From: Streptococcus parasanguinis | Lineage (GTDB): Bacteria > Bacillota > Bacilli > Lactobacillales > Streptococcaceae | Assembly: GCA_018377375.1 (NCBI GenBank) | Contig: JAGZZN010000011.1 | Span: 1-38,802 of the forward strand | Reading direction: 5' to 3' | DNA length: 38,802 nt | Part shown: piece after piece, positions 32,642 to 38,802 of the stretch | Position numbering within the stretch: the first letter of the stretch is position 1 | Layout: the number at the start of each line of letters is the position of its first letter | Position numbers and translations under genes: made by a program | The notes under the pieces: model-generated | The model's input: only the letters and a program-made list of their open reading frames with translations | Told to the model about the DNA's origin: nothing | Databases searched by the model: none

Positions 32642-33520
32642 TTGCAAGGAACAATCGTCAAGGCCTTGGCTGGCTTCTACTACGTGGAGTCAGACGGTCA
32701 CATTTACCAGACACGGGCTCGTGGAAATTTTAGAAAAAAAGGACAGACTCCTTATGTGGGGGATCAGGTGGAGTTCTCTGCTGAAGAGAATTCGGAAGGC
32801 TACATTTTGAGCATTGCGCCTCGAAAAAATAGCCTCGTGCGTCCTCCTATTGTCAATATTGATCAGGCAGTAGTGATCATGTCAGCGAAGGAGCCGGATT
32901 TCAATGCCAATCTTTTAGACCGTTTTCTGGTTCTTTTGGAGCACAAGGGGATTCATCCCATTGTCTATATTTCAAAACTGGACTTGTTAGAAGATATGGA
33001 AGACATCCAATACTACCAAGGAATCTATCAGGCTATTGGCTACGACTTTGTCTTGTCGATTGAGGAACTCTTGCCCCTTTTGACCAATCAAACCACGGTC
33101 TTTATGGGACAGACCGGTGTAGGAAAATCGACCTTGCTCAATAAAATCGCTCCGGATCTGGAGCTTGAAACGGGTGAGATTTCAGATAGTCTGGGGCGCG
33201 GTCGACACACGACCCGAGCTGTCAGCTTTTACCATTTAAATGGAGGAAAGATCGCAGATACGCCTGGCTTCTCCTCCCTCGATTATGAAGTGACGACCAG
33301 CGAAGACTTAAATCAAGCCTTCCCAGAGATCGCCGATGTGAGCCACTCTTGTAAATTTCGTACCTGTACCCACACGCATGAGCCCGCTTGTGCGGTGAAA
33401 CCAGCCGTTGAAAGAGAGGAAATTGCGCCTTTCCGTTATGAGGATTACTTGCAATTTCTAAGTGAGATTGAAAACCGTCGCGAAACCTATAAAAAAGTTT
33501 CGAAAAAAATGCCAAAATAG
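32642..33520 (+). CDS. rsgA: Ribosome small subunit GTPase RsgA (TTG start)
   Basis: A 292-residue circularly permuted GTPase that checks late 30S assembly. After an N-terminal OB-fold, the GTPase motifs appear in permuted order: SKLD (111-114, G4), GQTGVGKST (156-164, G1), DTPG (206-209, G3). The C-terminal zinc site C237-x4-C242-x-H244-x5-C250 is complete. Start is TTG 32642 with AGGAG six bases upstream. First gene of a compact operon rsgA-rpe-thiN-rmuC-yhaM. Confidence 0.95.
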   Translation: MQGTIVKALAGFYYVESDGHIYQTRARGNFRKKGQTPYVGDQVEFSAEENSEGYILSIAPRKNSLVRPPIVNIDQAVVIMSAKEPDFNANLLDRFLVLLEHKGIHPIVYISKLDLLEDMEDIQYYQGIYQAIGYDFVLSIEELLPLLTNQTTVFMGQTGVGKSTLLNKIAPDLELETGEISDSLGRGRHTTRAVSFYHLNGGKIADTPGFSSLDYEVTTSEDLNQAFPEIADVSHSCKFRTCTHTHEPACAVKPAVEREEIAPFRYEDYLQFLSEIENRRETYKKVSKKMPK

Positions 33521-33534
33521 GAGACACTACAACG

Positions 33535-34194
33535 ATGAAAACAATGAAAATTGCACCCTCAATTTTGAGTGCAGATTATGCCAATTTTGAAAGTGAATTG
33601 AAACGCTTAGAAGCAGCTGGAGCTGACTATGCCCATATCGATGTCATGGATGGCCATTTTGTGCCCAATATCAGCTTTGGAGCTGGTGTCGTAGAGAGCA
33701 TGCGACCGCATAGCAAGTTGGTCTTTGATTGCCACTTGATGGTCACCAATCCTGAACACCATATCGAAGAATTTGCCCGTGCAGGTGCTGATATCATCAG
33801 CATCCACGTAGAAGCGACTCCCCATATTCACGGAGCCCTTCAAAAGATCCGTCAAGCCGGTGTGAAGGCTAGTGTCGTGATCAACCCAGGGACTCCTGTA
33901 GACAGTATCAAACATGTCTTGAACTTGGTGGATCAAGTCTTGGTTATGACCGTTAATCCAGGATTCGGTGGCCAGGCCTTCTTGCCTGAAACCATGGACA
34001 AGGTGCGCGAATTAGCCGCTCTTCGTGAAGAAAAAGGCTTAGACTTTGATATCGAAGTGGATGGTGGAATTGATGGCCAAACTATTTCCCAAGCCAAAGA
34101 AGCCGGGGCCAATGTTTTTGTAGCAGGCTCTTATGTCTTTAATGGAGATGTTAATGAGCGCGTTCAAACGCTCCGAGATGCTGTAAATGGGTAA
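33535..34194 (+). CDS. rpe: Ribulose-phosphate 3-epimerase
   Basis: A 219-residue TIM-barrel enzyme interconverting ribulose-5-phosphate and xylulose-5-phosphate in the pentose phosphate pathway. Metal and active-site motifs are clear: APSILSADY at the start, HIDVMDGHFVPN, a His in FDCHLMV, the GFGGQ phosphate-binding loop, and EVDGGI near the end. ATG 33535 has AGGAG upstream; ATG 33541 would be the next choice. Overlaps thiN by 8 bases. Confidence 0.95.
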   Translation: MKTMKIAPSILSADYANFESELKRLEAAGADYAHIDVMDGHFVPNISFGAGVVESMRPHSKLVFDCHLMVTNPEHHIEEFARAGADIISIHVEATPHIHGALQKIRQAGVKASVVINPGTPVDSIKHVLNLVDQVLVMTVNPGFGGQAFLPETMDKVRELAALREEKGLDFDIEVDGGIDGQTISQAKEAGANVFVAGSYVFNGDVNERVQTLRDAVNG

Positions 34195-34819
34195 GATCGC
34201 AATACTGGCAGGAGGTGACAGCACGCTCTTGCCAAGAGATCATGACGTTTATGTAGGCGTTGACGGTGGCTGTTTGAAGTTACTGGAACAAGGCCTGCCT
34301 TTAGATATAGCTGTGGGGGATTTCGATTCTGTCTCTGAGACTGATTTGAATAAGATCCGAACCCAAGCCAAGCAGGTTGTTCAGTCCGTTCCTGAAAAGA
34401 ATGATACGGATTTGGAATTGGCCTTGAAAGCGGTCTTTGAAGCCTATCCAGATGCTGTTGTCACTGTTTACGGTGCCTTTGGCGGTCGCTTGGATCACTT
34501 TTTGTCCAATATCTTTTTGCCGACCGATCCAGACCTAGCTCCCTACATGGAGCAAATCCAATTAGTCGACGGACAAAATCGCTTGATCTACAGATCAGCC
34601 GGTTGCCATGAGATTCAGCCAGATCCAGCCATGTCTTATGTTGGTTTTATGCCTGTCGGACAAGGCCACCTAGAGATCACAGGAGCCAAGTATCCGCTCC
34701 ATCAGGAGAATTATTTTTTGAAGGCCATGTATGGCTCCAATGAATTTTTGGATCAACCGATTCAAGTGAGTCTTGATCGTGGCTATCTTGTCATTGTTTA
34801 TAGTAAAGACAGAGGTTAA
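34187..34819 (+). CDS. thiN: Thiamine pyrophosphokinase
   Basis: A 210-residue enzyme that makes thiamine diphosphate from thiamine and ATP. Typical features are YVGVDGGCLKLLEQG, the acidic GDFDSVS, PEKNDTDLELAL, and the GAFGGRLDH loop, followed by a beta-rich C-terminal thiamine-binding half. It starts inside rpe (8-base overlap), so translation is coupled; thiamine diphosphate is also the cofactor of transketolase, which uses the product of Rpe. Confidence 0.92.
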   Translation: MGKIAILAGGDSTLLPRDHDVYVGVDGGCLKLLEQGLPLDIAVGDFDSVSETDLNKIRTQAKQVVQSVPEKNDTDLELALKAVFEAYPDAVVTVYGAFGGRLDHFLSNIFLPTDPDLAPYMEQIQLVDGQNRLIYRSAGCHEIQPDPAMSYVGFMPVGQGHLEITGAKYPLHQENYFLKAMYGSNEFLDQPIQVSLDRGYLVIVYSKDRG

Positions 34820-34820
34820 T

Positions 34821-36071
34821 ATGAATATCATTCTGCTTCTGATTGGCCTGCTCAATCTGGGCCTCCTCATCTATCTCTTGCAACGGTCAGATGACACAAG
34901 ACCGGCTTTACGAGAGATGCTGGAAGACCACGAGGATCATTTGACAGACCAGTTGGACTATCGTTTTGAAAAAGAAAGACAAGCAAGCCAGATTGCCAAT
35001 CAGCAGTTAGAGATCGCCCTGACAGATCGCTTAACCGAGATGCGAGTGGAGATCCACCAGCAGACGACAGCTCTGCGCGCTGAGATGAACGAGCACTTTA
35101 CTAAAAATCGGGACAAAACAGATGAGCGCATGCGCCAGATCCAAGAGTCCAATGAAGTGCGGCTAGAACAGATGCGCCAAACGGTAGAAGAAAAATTGGA
35201 GAAAACCTTGCAGCACCGCTTGCAGACCTCCTTTGAGACGGTTTCAAAACAATTGGAGTCGGTCAACAAAGGGTTGGGAGAAATGCAGACAGTGGCGCGG
35301 GATGTCGGAACTCTTAATAAAGTTCTCTCCAATACCAAGACGCGTGGGATTATGGGCGAATTGCAGCTGGGCCAAATTATTGAAGATATCTTGACCCCAG
35401 CCCAGTATGAGCGGGAGTTTGTCACCGTTCCCCAATCCAGTGAGCGCGTGGAATATGCTATTAAGCTTCCAGGACAAGGAGAGGAGCCAGTCTATCTGCC
35501 AATTGACTCTAAATTCCCACTGGAAGATTACTATCGTCTGGAAGAAGCTTATGAATCAGGAGAGAAAGAGGAGATCGAGCGTTACCGCAAGGCCCTTCTT
35601 GCTAGTATCAAGCGTTTTGCTAAGGATATCCAACAAAAATACCTCTTTCCACCAGCGACAACGAATTTCGGAATTCTCTTTTTGCCAACTGAAGGCCTCT
35701 ATTCCGAAGTGGTTCGCAATCCAGAATTCTTCGATCGCTTGCGTCGGGACGAACAAATTTTAGTGGCTGGTCCAAGTACGCTATCAGCCCTCTTGAATTC
35801 CTTGTCTGTTGGCTTTAAAACGCTCAACATTCAAAAGAGTGCAGATGACATTAGCAAGGTGTTGGGATCGGTCAAATCAGAATTCCATAAGTTTGGAGGG
35901 ATTCTGGCCAAAACTCAGCGCCATTTAAAGAATGCTTCCAATAATATTGATGATTTGCTAACCAGACGAACCAGTGCCATCGAGCGGACACTCCGCCAAA
36001 TCGAAAGCGATGAGGACCTGCTGGGACTAGATGTATATATAGAAGATGGAGAAGATGATGGTCAAAATTAA
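34821..36071 (+). CDS. rmuC: RmuC family protein
   Basis: A 416-residue protein of the RmuC family, thought to limit DNA inversion or recombination between repeats and carrying a nuclease-like fold. An N-terminal membrane anchor (about 2-20) is followed by a long coiled coil (about 35-150, Gln/Glu/Arg-rich) and the RmuC domain (about 150-385), with TKTRGIMGELQLGQI, YLPIDSKFPLEDY and FGILFLPTEGLYSEV. Start is ATG 34821, one base after the thiN stop; the in-frame ATG 34773 lies inside thiN. It overlaps yhaM. Confidence 0.92.
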   Translation: MNIILLLIGLLNLGLLIYLLQRSDDTRPALREMLEDHEDHLTDQLDYRFEKERQASQIANQQLEIALTDRLTEMRVEIHQQTTALRAEMNEHFTKNRDKTDERMRQIQESNEVRLEQMRQTVEEKLEKTLQHRLQTSFETVSKQLESVNKGLGEMQTVARDVGTLNKVLSNTKTRGIMGELQLGQIIEDILTPAQYEREFVTVPQSSERVEYAIKLPGQGEEPVYLPIDSKFPLEDYYRLEEAYESGEKEEIERYRKALLASIKRFAKDIQQKYLFPPATTNFGILFLPTEGLYSEVVRNPEFFDRLRRDEQILVAGPSTLSALLNSLSVGFKTLNIQKSADDISKVLGSVKSEFHKFGGILAKTQRHLKNASNNIDDLLTRRTSAIERTLRQIESDEDLLGLDVYIEDGEDDGQN

Positions 36072-37002
36072 CCAAATGAAAAAAGATGAATTGTTCGAAG
36101 GATTCTATTTGATCAAGTCAGCAGAAGTGCGCCAAACGCGGGCCGGGAAAAACTACCTCGCCTTTGTCTTTCAGGATGAGACTGGTACGATCGAAGGCAA
36201 ACTATGGGACGCCCAACCTCACAATGTAGAGAGCTTTACAGCTGGGCGTGTGGTCCATATGGCTGGTCGTCGGGAGGTCTACAATAATACTCCGCAAGTC
36301 AATCAATTGAACATGCGTTTGCCACAAGCGGGAGAGCCCAACAATCCAGCAGACTTCAAGGAAAAACCACCAGTAGATCCTAAAGAATTGCATGAATACT
36401 TGTCAAACATGATTTTCAAAATTGAAAATCCGGTCTGGCAACGGATTGTTCGGGCCCTCTATGGGAAATATGAGAAAGAGTTTTATAGCTATCCAGCTGC
36501 TAAGACCAACCACCATGCCTTTGAAGCAGGTCTCGCTTATCATACGGCGACCATGGTCCGCTTGGCAGATAGTATCGGCGATATCTATCCTCAGTTGAAT
36601 AAGAGCTTGCTCTTTGCAGGGATTATGTTACACGATTTGGCCAAAGTGATCGAGTTGACGGGACCTGAAAATACAGAATACACTGTTCGGGGCAACCTCA
36701 TCGGCCACATTGCACTCATCGATGAAGAAATCACCAAGGTCTTGCAAGACTTGAAGATTGATGATCAAAAAGAAGAAGTCATCGTCCTTCGCCATGTGAT
36801 CTTGAGTCACCATGGTTTGCTCGAATACGGTAGTCCTGTTCGTCCAAAGATCATGGAAGCAGAGATTATTCATATGATCGATAATTTGGATGCAGAAATG
36901 ATGATGATGACAACAGCACTTGGCTTAATTGGTCCTGGCGAGATGACCAATAAAATCTTTGCTATGGAAAATCGTTCCTTCTATAAACCGAATCTCGACT
37001 AG
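36058..37002 (+). CDS. yhaM: 3'-5' exoribonuclease YhaM (Cbf1-type)
   Basis: A 314-residue exoribonuclease with an N-terminal OB-fold nucleic-acid domain (about 12-95) and a metal-dependent HD domain (about 145-290). HD residues are in TNHHAFEAGLAYHTATM, LHDLAKV (His192-Asp193) and VILSHHGLLEYGSP. In Gram-positives it trims the 3' ends of mRNA. ATGs at 36046, 36055 and 36058 are in frame; 36058 (MVKINQMKKDELF) has GGAG six bases upstream and fits the usual N-terminus. It overlaps rmuC by 14 bases and ends the operon. Confidence 0.93.
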   Translation: MVKINQMKKDELFEGFYLIKSAEVRQTRAGKNYLAFVFQDETGTIEGKLWDAQPHNVESFTAGRVVHMAGRREVYNNTPQVNQLNMRLPQAGEPNNPADFKEKPPVDPKELHEYLSNMIFKIENPVWQRIVRALYGKYEKEFYSYPAAKTNHHAFEAGLAYHTATMVRLADSIGDIYPQLNKSLLFAGIMLHDLAKVIELTGPENTEYTVRGNLIGHIALIDEEITKVLQDLKIDDQKEEVIVLRHVILSHHGLLEYGSPVRPKIMEAEIIHMIDNLDAEMMMMTTALGLIGPGEMTNKIFAMENRSFYKPNLD

Positions 37003-37054
37003 TAAAAACAGAGATAAATACGGGAATGATTCTGCCAAAAATGAAATAATCAGG

Positions 37055-37093
37055 AAAAAACGGCCTTCTGTAAATCAGAATGTTCGTTTTTTT
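37055..37093 (+). terminator. Terminator after yhaM
   Basis: A long imperfect hairpin: AAAAAACG...TTCTG (37055-37070) pairs with CAGAA...CGTTTTTT (37076 onward), followed by more T. Its right arm runs into the purR promoter region. Confidence 0.75.
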
Positions 37094-37102
37094 CGCTTCT
37101 TA

Positions 37103-37111
37103 TGGTATAAT
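37103..37111 (+). promoter_or_regulatory. Extended -10 promoter of purR
   Basis: TGG followed by TATAAT, 26 bases before the purR ATG. A PurBox-like sequence overlaps the -35 area (37079-37091, minus strand). Confidence 0.6.
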
Positions 37112-37137
37112 GATAGAAAAAACTACATGGTGAGAAA

Positions 37138-37953
37138 ATGAAATTAAGAAGAAGTGAACGGATGGTCGTAATTTCTAATTACTTGATCAACCATCCCTAT
37201 GAATTGACTAGCCTCAATACGTTTGCGGAAAAGTATGAGTCTGCCAAGTCTTCCATCTCAGAAGATATCGTGATCATTAAGCGTGCGTTTGAAGAGATGG
37301 AAATCGGAAATATTGAGACCATTACAGGCGCTGGTGGAGGTGTTATCTTTACACCGTCTATCTCAGATCAAGAATCCAAAGAAATCGTCGAGGATCTTTG
37401 CAAGCAACTGTCCGAAAGTGATCGTATCCTTCCTGGTGGCTACATTTACCTGTCTGATCTTTTGAGCAATCCAAAGATTTTGAATCGCATCGGCCGCATC
37501 ATTGCCAAAGCCTTTCGAGATAAGAAGATTGATGCTGTCATGACCGTAGCGACCAAGGGAGTTCCACTAGCCAATGCAGTAGCTAATGTCTTGAATGTTC
37601 CATTCGTCATTGTCCGTCGTGATTTGAAAATCACAGAAGGGTCAACCGTTAGTGTCAACTATGTTTCAGGCTCAAGTGGGGATCGCATTGAGAAAATGTT
37701 CCTTTCAAAACGGAGCCTAAAAGCAGGAAGCCGGGTCTTGATTGTCGATGACTTCCTTAAAGGTGGCGGAACGATTAACGGAATGGTCAGCCTCTTGTCT
37801 GAATTTGATTCAGAATTAGCAGGGGTAGCTGTCTTTGCGGATAATGCTGCAACTGACCGTGAATTCTTTGAACACAAATCCTTATTGCGCGTGACCAACA
37901 TCGATGTAAAAGAAAATAAATTGAGTGTCGAAGTTGGGAATATCTTTGATTAA
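37138..37953 (+). CDS. purR: Purine operon regulator PurR (PRTase-type)
   Basis: A 271-residue regulator of purine genes of the Bacillus/Lactococcus type. The N-terminal winged helix (about 1-75, MKLRRSERMVVISNYLINHP) binds PurBox DNA. The C-terminal half is a phosphoribosyltransferase-like effector domain with the PRPP loop VLIVDDFLKGGGT (about 200-212) and VATKGVPLANAVAN. In lactic acid bacteria PRPP binding converts PurR to an activator. ATG 37138 follows GGTGAG. Own promoter; the next gene follows after 23 bases. Confidence 0.95.
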   Translation: MKLRRSERMVVISNYLINHPYELTSLNTFAEKYESAKSSISEDIVIIKRAFEEMEIGNIETITGAGGGVIFTPSISDQESKEIVEDLCKQLSESDRILPGGYIYLSDLLSNPKILNRIGRIIAKAFRDKKIDAVMTVATKGVPLANAVANVLNVPFVIVRRDLKITEGSTVSVNYVSGSSGDRIEKMFLSKRSLKAGSRVLIVDDFLKGGGTINGMVSLLSEFDSELAGVAVFADNAATDREFFEHKSLLRVTNIDVKENKLSVEVGNIFD

Positions 37954-37976
37954 GAGCAACAAAGGAGGATCAAAAA

Positions 37977-38513
37977 GTGAAAAGAATTTTAGATCGATTT
38001 GATAATAGTCCTTTGTGGATTCGCTTGGTGACAGTTCTGTCTCTATCCTTTATTTTGGTAGCTGGTTTGTATACCGTTAAAAAGAATACGGCTGCCCAGG
38101 TAACGACAGAAATTCAACCTGCTAGAAAAACAGGTTCCCTTCCAGTGAAAAAGGAAACAAAGGAAGAAAAAGAAAAGAAGGAAGAAAAGAAAAATACAGA
38201 AGCTGCTGAAAAAGCAGTCGTTCAAATGGAAACAACGCCAAGTCAAGATTCTGTGAACGCTGCCCAAGCTGCTGTGAAGAAAGTCAAAGATGCGACTCAA
38301 AAGCAATCGCTTGATGCCCGTATCCAATACATCGCTAACTATTATGGACTGACCTATGAGAGTGACACAGCGGCAACGCAGCAGACTCAAACAGACGCTA
38401 ATGCCAACGCTGGAGTAGCTGGAGCCAATGCGACAGTTCAACCACAACAGCAACAACAGTATGCTCCGGCTGCAGATGCAGGGGCAGAAGTACCTGCTGA
38501 AGCTGGTCAATAA
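37977..38513 (+). CDS. Conserved hypothetical membrane-anchored protein, Lys/Glu- and Gln-rich
   Basis: A 178-residue protein with one N-terminal membrane segment (about 15-35, WIRLVTVLSLSFILVAGLYT) preceded by basic residues, so the rest is probably outside the membrane. Then come a Lys/Glu run (about 55-75), a helical part (about 80-120, ending IQYIANYYGLTYESDT), and an Ala/Asn/Gln-rich tail with a five-Gln run. The tail composition is like that of a flexible wall-spanning linker. GTG 37977 has a strong AAAGGAGG site. Same direction as and close to purR, so possibly co-transcribed. Family not recognised. Confidence 0.75.
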   Translation: MKRILDRFDNSPLWIRLVTVLSLSFILVAGLYTVKKNTAAQVTTEIQPARKTGSLPVKKETKEEKEKKEEKKNTEAAEKAVVQMETTPSQDSVNAAQAAVKKVKDATQKQSLDARIQYIANYYGLTYESDTAATQQTQTDANANAGVAGANATVQPQQQQQYAPAADAGAEVPAEAGQ

Positions 38514-38551
38514 TGAACTTTTTCGGCTTCTTTAAAAAATAAAAAAACATC

Positions 38552-38580
38552 TTGCAATCAAAGTGCCGTCATGTTATAAT
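38552..38580 (+). promoter_or_regulatory. Promoter of the rpsL (str) operon
   Basis: TTGCAA at 38552-38557 and TATAAT at 38575-38580 with a 17-bp spacer and TGT extended -10, a strong promoter as expected for ribosomal protein genes. Confidence 0.8.
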
Positions 38581-38586
38581 AATAGA

Positions 38587-38718
38587 CGGTACTTTTTACT
38601 TTTGGTCTCTCAAGAGTGTACAGGGACGTGCTGACAAATGTTGCAAAAGTACACACAGATGGTAGCTGTCACCAAGTGTACCATCACCAAAAATAAAAAA
38701 TTTCACAGGAGAATGTAG
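38587..38718 (+). promoter_or_regulatory. Structured rpsL mRNA leader
   Basis: About 130 bases between promoter and rpsL contain GTGTAC/GTACAC (38616-38621/38649-38654) and GATGGTA/TACCATC (38658-38664/38679-38685). The Shine-Dalgarno AGGAG at 38707-38711 is left open after them. The length and two stems suggest a regulatory leader, possibly for ribosomal protein autocontrol. Confidence 0.5.
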
Positions 38719-38802
38719 ATGCCTACAATTAACCAATTGGTTCGCAAACCGCGTAAATCAAAAGTAGAAAAATCTAAATCACCAGCTTTGAACGTTGGTT
38801 AC
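38719..38802 (+). CDS. rpsL: Ribosomal protein uS12, N-terminal part (3' end outside window)
   Basis: The first 28 codons of uS12, MPTINQLVRKPRKSKVEKS and onward, a decoding-site protein of the small ribosomal subunit. ATG 38719 has AGGAG seven bases upstream. The gene runs off the right edge of the window; rpsG and fusA would be expected to follow. Confidence 0.96.
   Translation, partial: MPTINQLVRKPRKSKVEKSKSPALNVGY

Noticed and set aside
34773..34820. ATG extending RmuC by 16 residues
   Set aside because: It is deep inside thiN, and the family N-terminus begins with the membrane anchor at ATG 34821.

Overview
The window looks like chromosome from an oral Streptococcus of the mitis/sanguinis/parasanguinis type. 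The evidence is serine-rich repeat adhesins with KxYKxGKxW-type signal peptides and LPxTG anchors, a complete accessory Sec (SecA2/SecY2) locus, extended -10 (TGnTATAAT) promoters, and streptococcal housekeeping order (rnpA-yidC-jag-rpmH, tatD-rnmV-ksgA, rsgA-rpe-thiN-rmuC-yhaM, purR-rpsL). I cannot name the species from the sequence alone.

Bases 1-10429 hold three tandem genes for giant serine-rich repeat glycoproteins (SRRPs), all on the plus strand. The first is cut by the window edge and only its repeats and anchor are seen. The second has 1409 residues with a six-residue Ser repeat. The third has 1659 residues with an unusual thirteen-residue repeat in which a Leu-Val/Ile-Gln step interrupts the Ser alternation. 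Each ends at its own terminator, and the two complete genes have their own promoters.

Bases 10629-22362 encode the dedicated modification and export machinery: Gtf3, then SecY2-Asp1-Asp2-Asp3-SecA2-GtfA-GtfB-Asp4-Asp5. GtfA/GtfB should put GlcNAc on the Ser/Thr repeats and Gtf3 should extend it with glucose. Asp1-3 and SecA2 should deliver the glycoprotein to the SecY2/Asp4/Asp5 channel, after which sortase anchors it. Only three glycosyltransferase-type genes are visible, so the glycan built from this window alone should be short.

Bases 22363-28933 return to core genes: a structured intergenic repeat-like element, a TDT/TehA-like transporter, a CPBP membrane protease, rnpA, yidC, jag/khpB, an unrecognised 209-residue protein, rpmH (too short for routine ORF calls), tatD and rnmV.

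Bases 29066-31277 carry two AT-richer genes apparently inserted between rnmV and ksgA. One protein appears to join an EF-Tu-domain-2-like barrel to an SseB-like domain. The other is a MANRSYxY-type protein with a C-terminal membrane anchor.

Bases 31297-38802 are ksgA, two minus-strand tRNAs (Ser-CGA, Leu-CAG), the rsgA-rpe-thiN-rmuC-yhaM operon, purR, a small membrane-anchored Lys/Glu- and Gln-rich protein, and the start of rpsL behind a structured leader. No IS element, phage gene or CRISPR array is visible. No gene-free stretch exceeds 300 bases.
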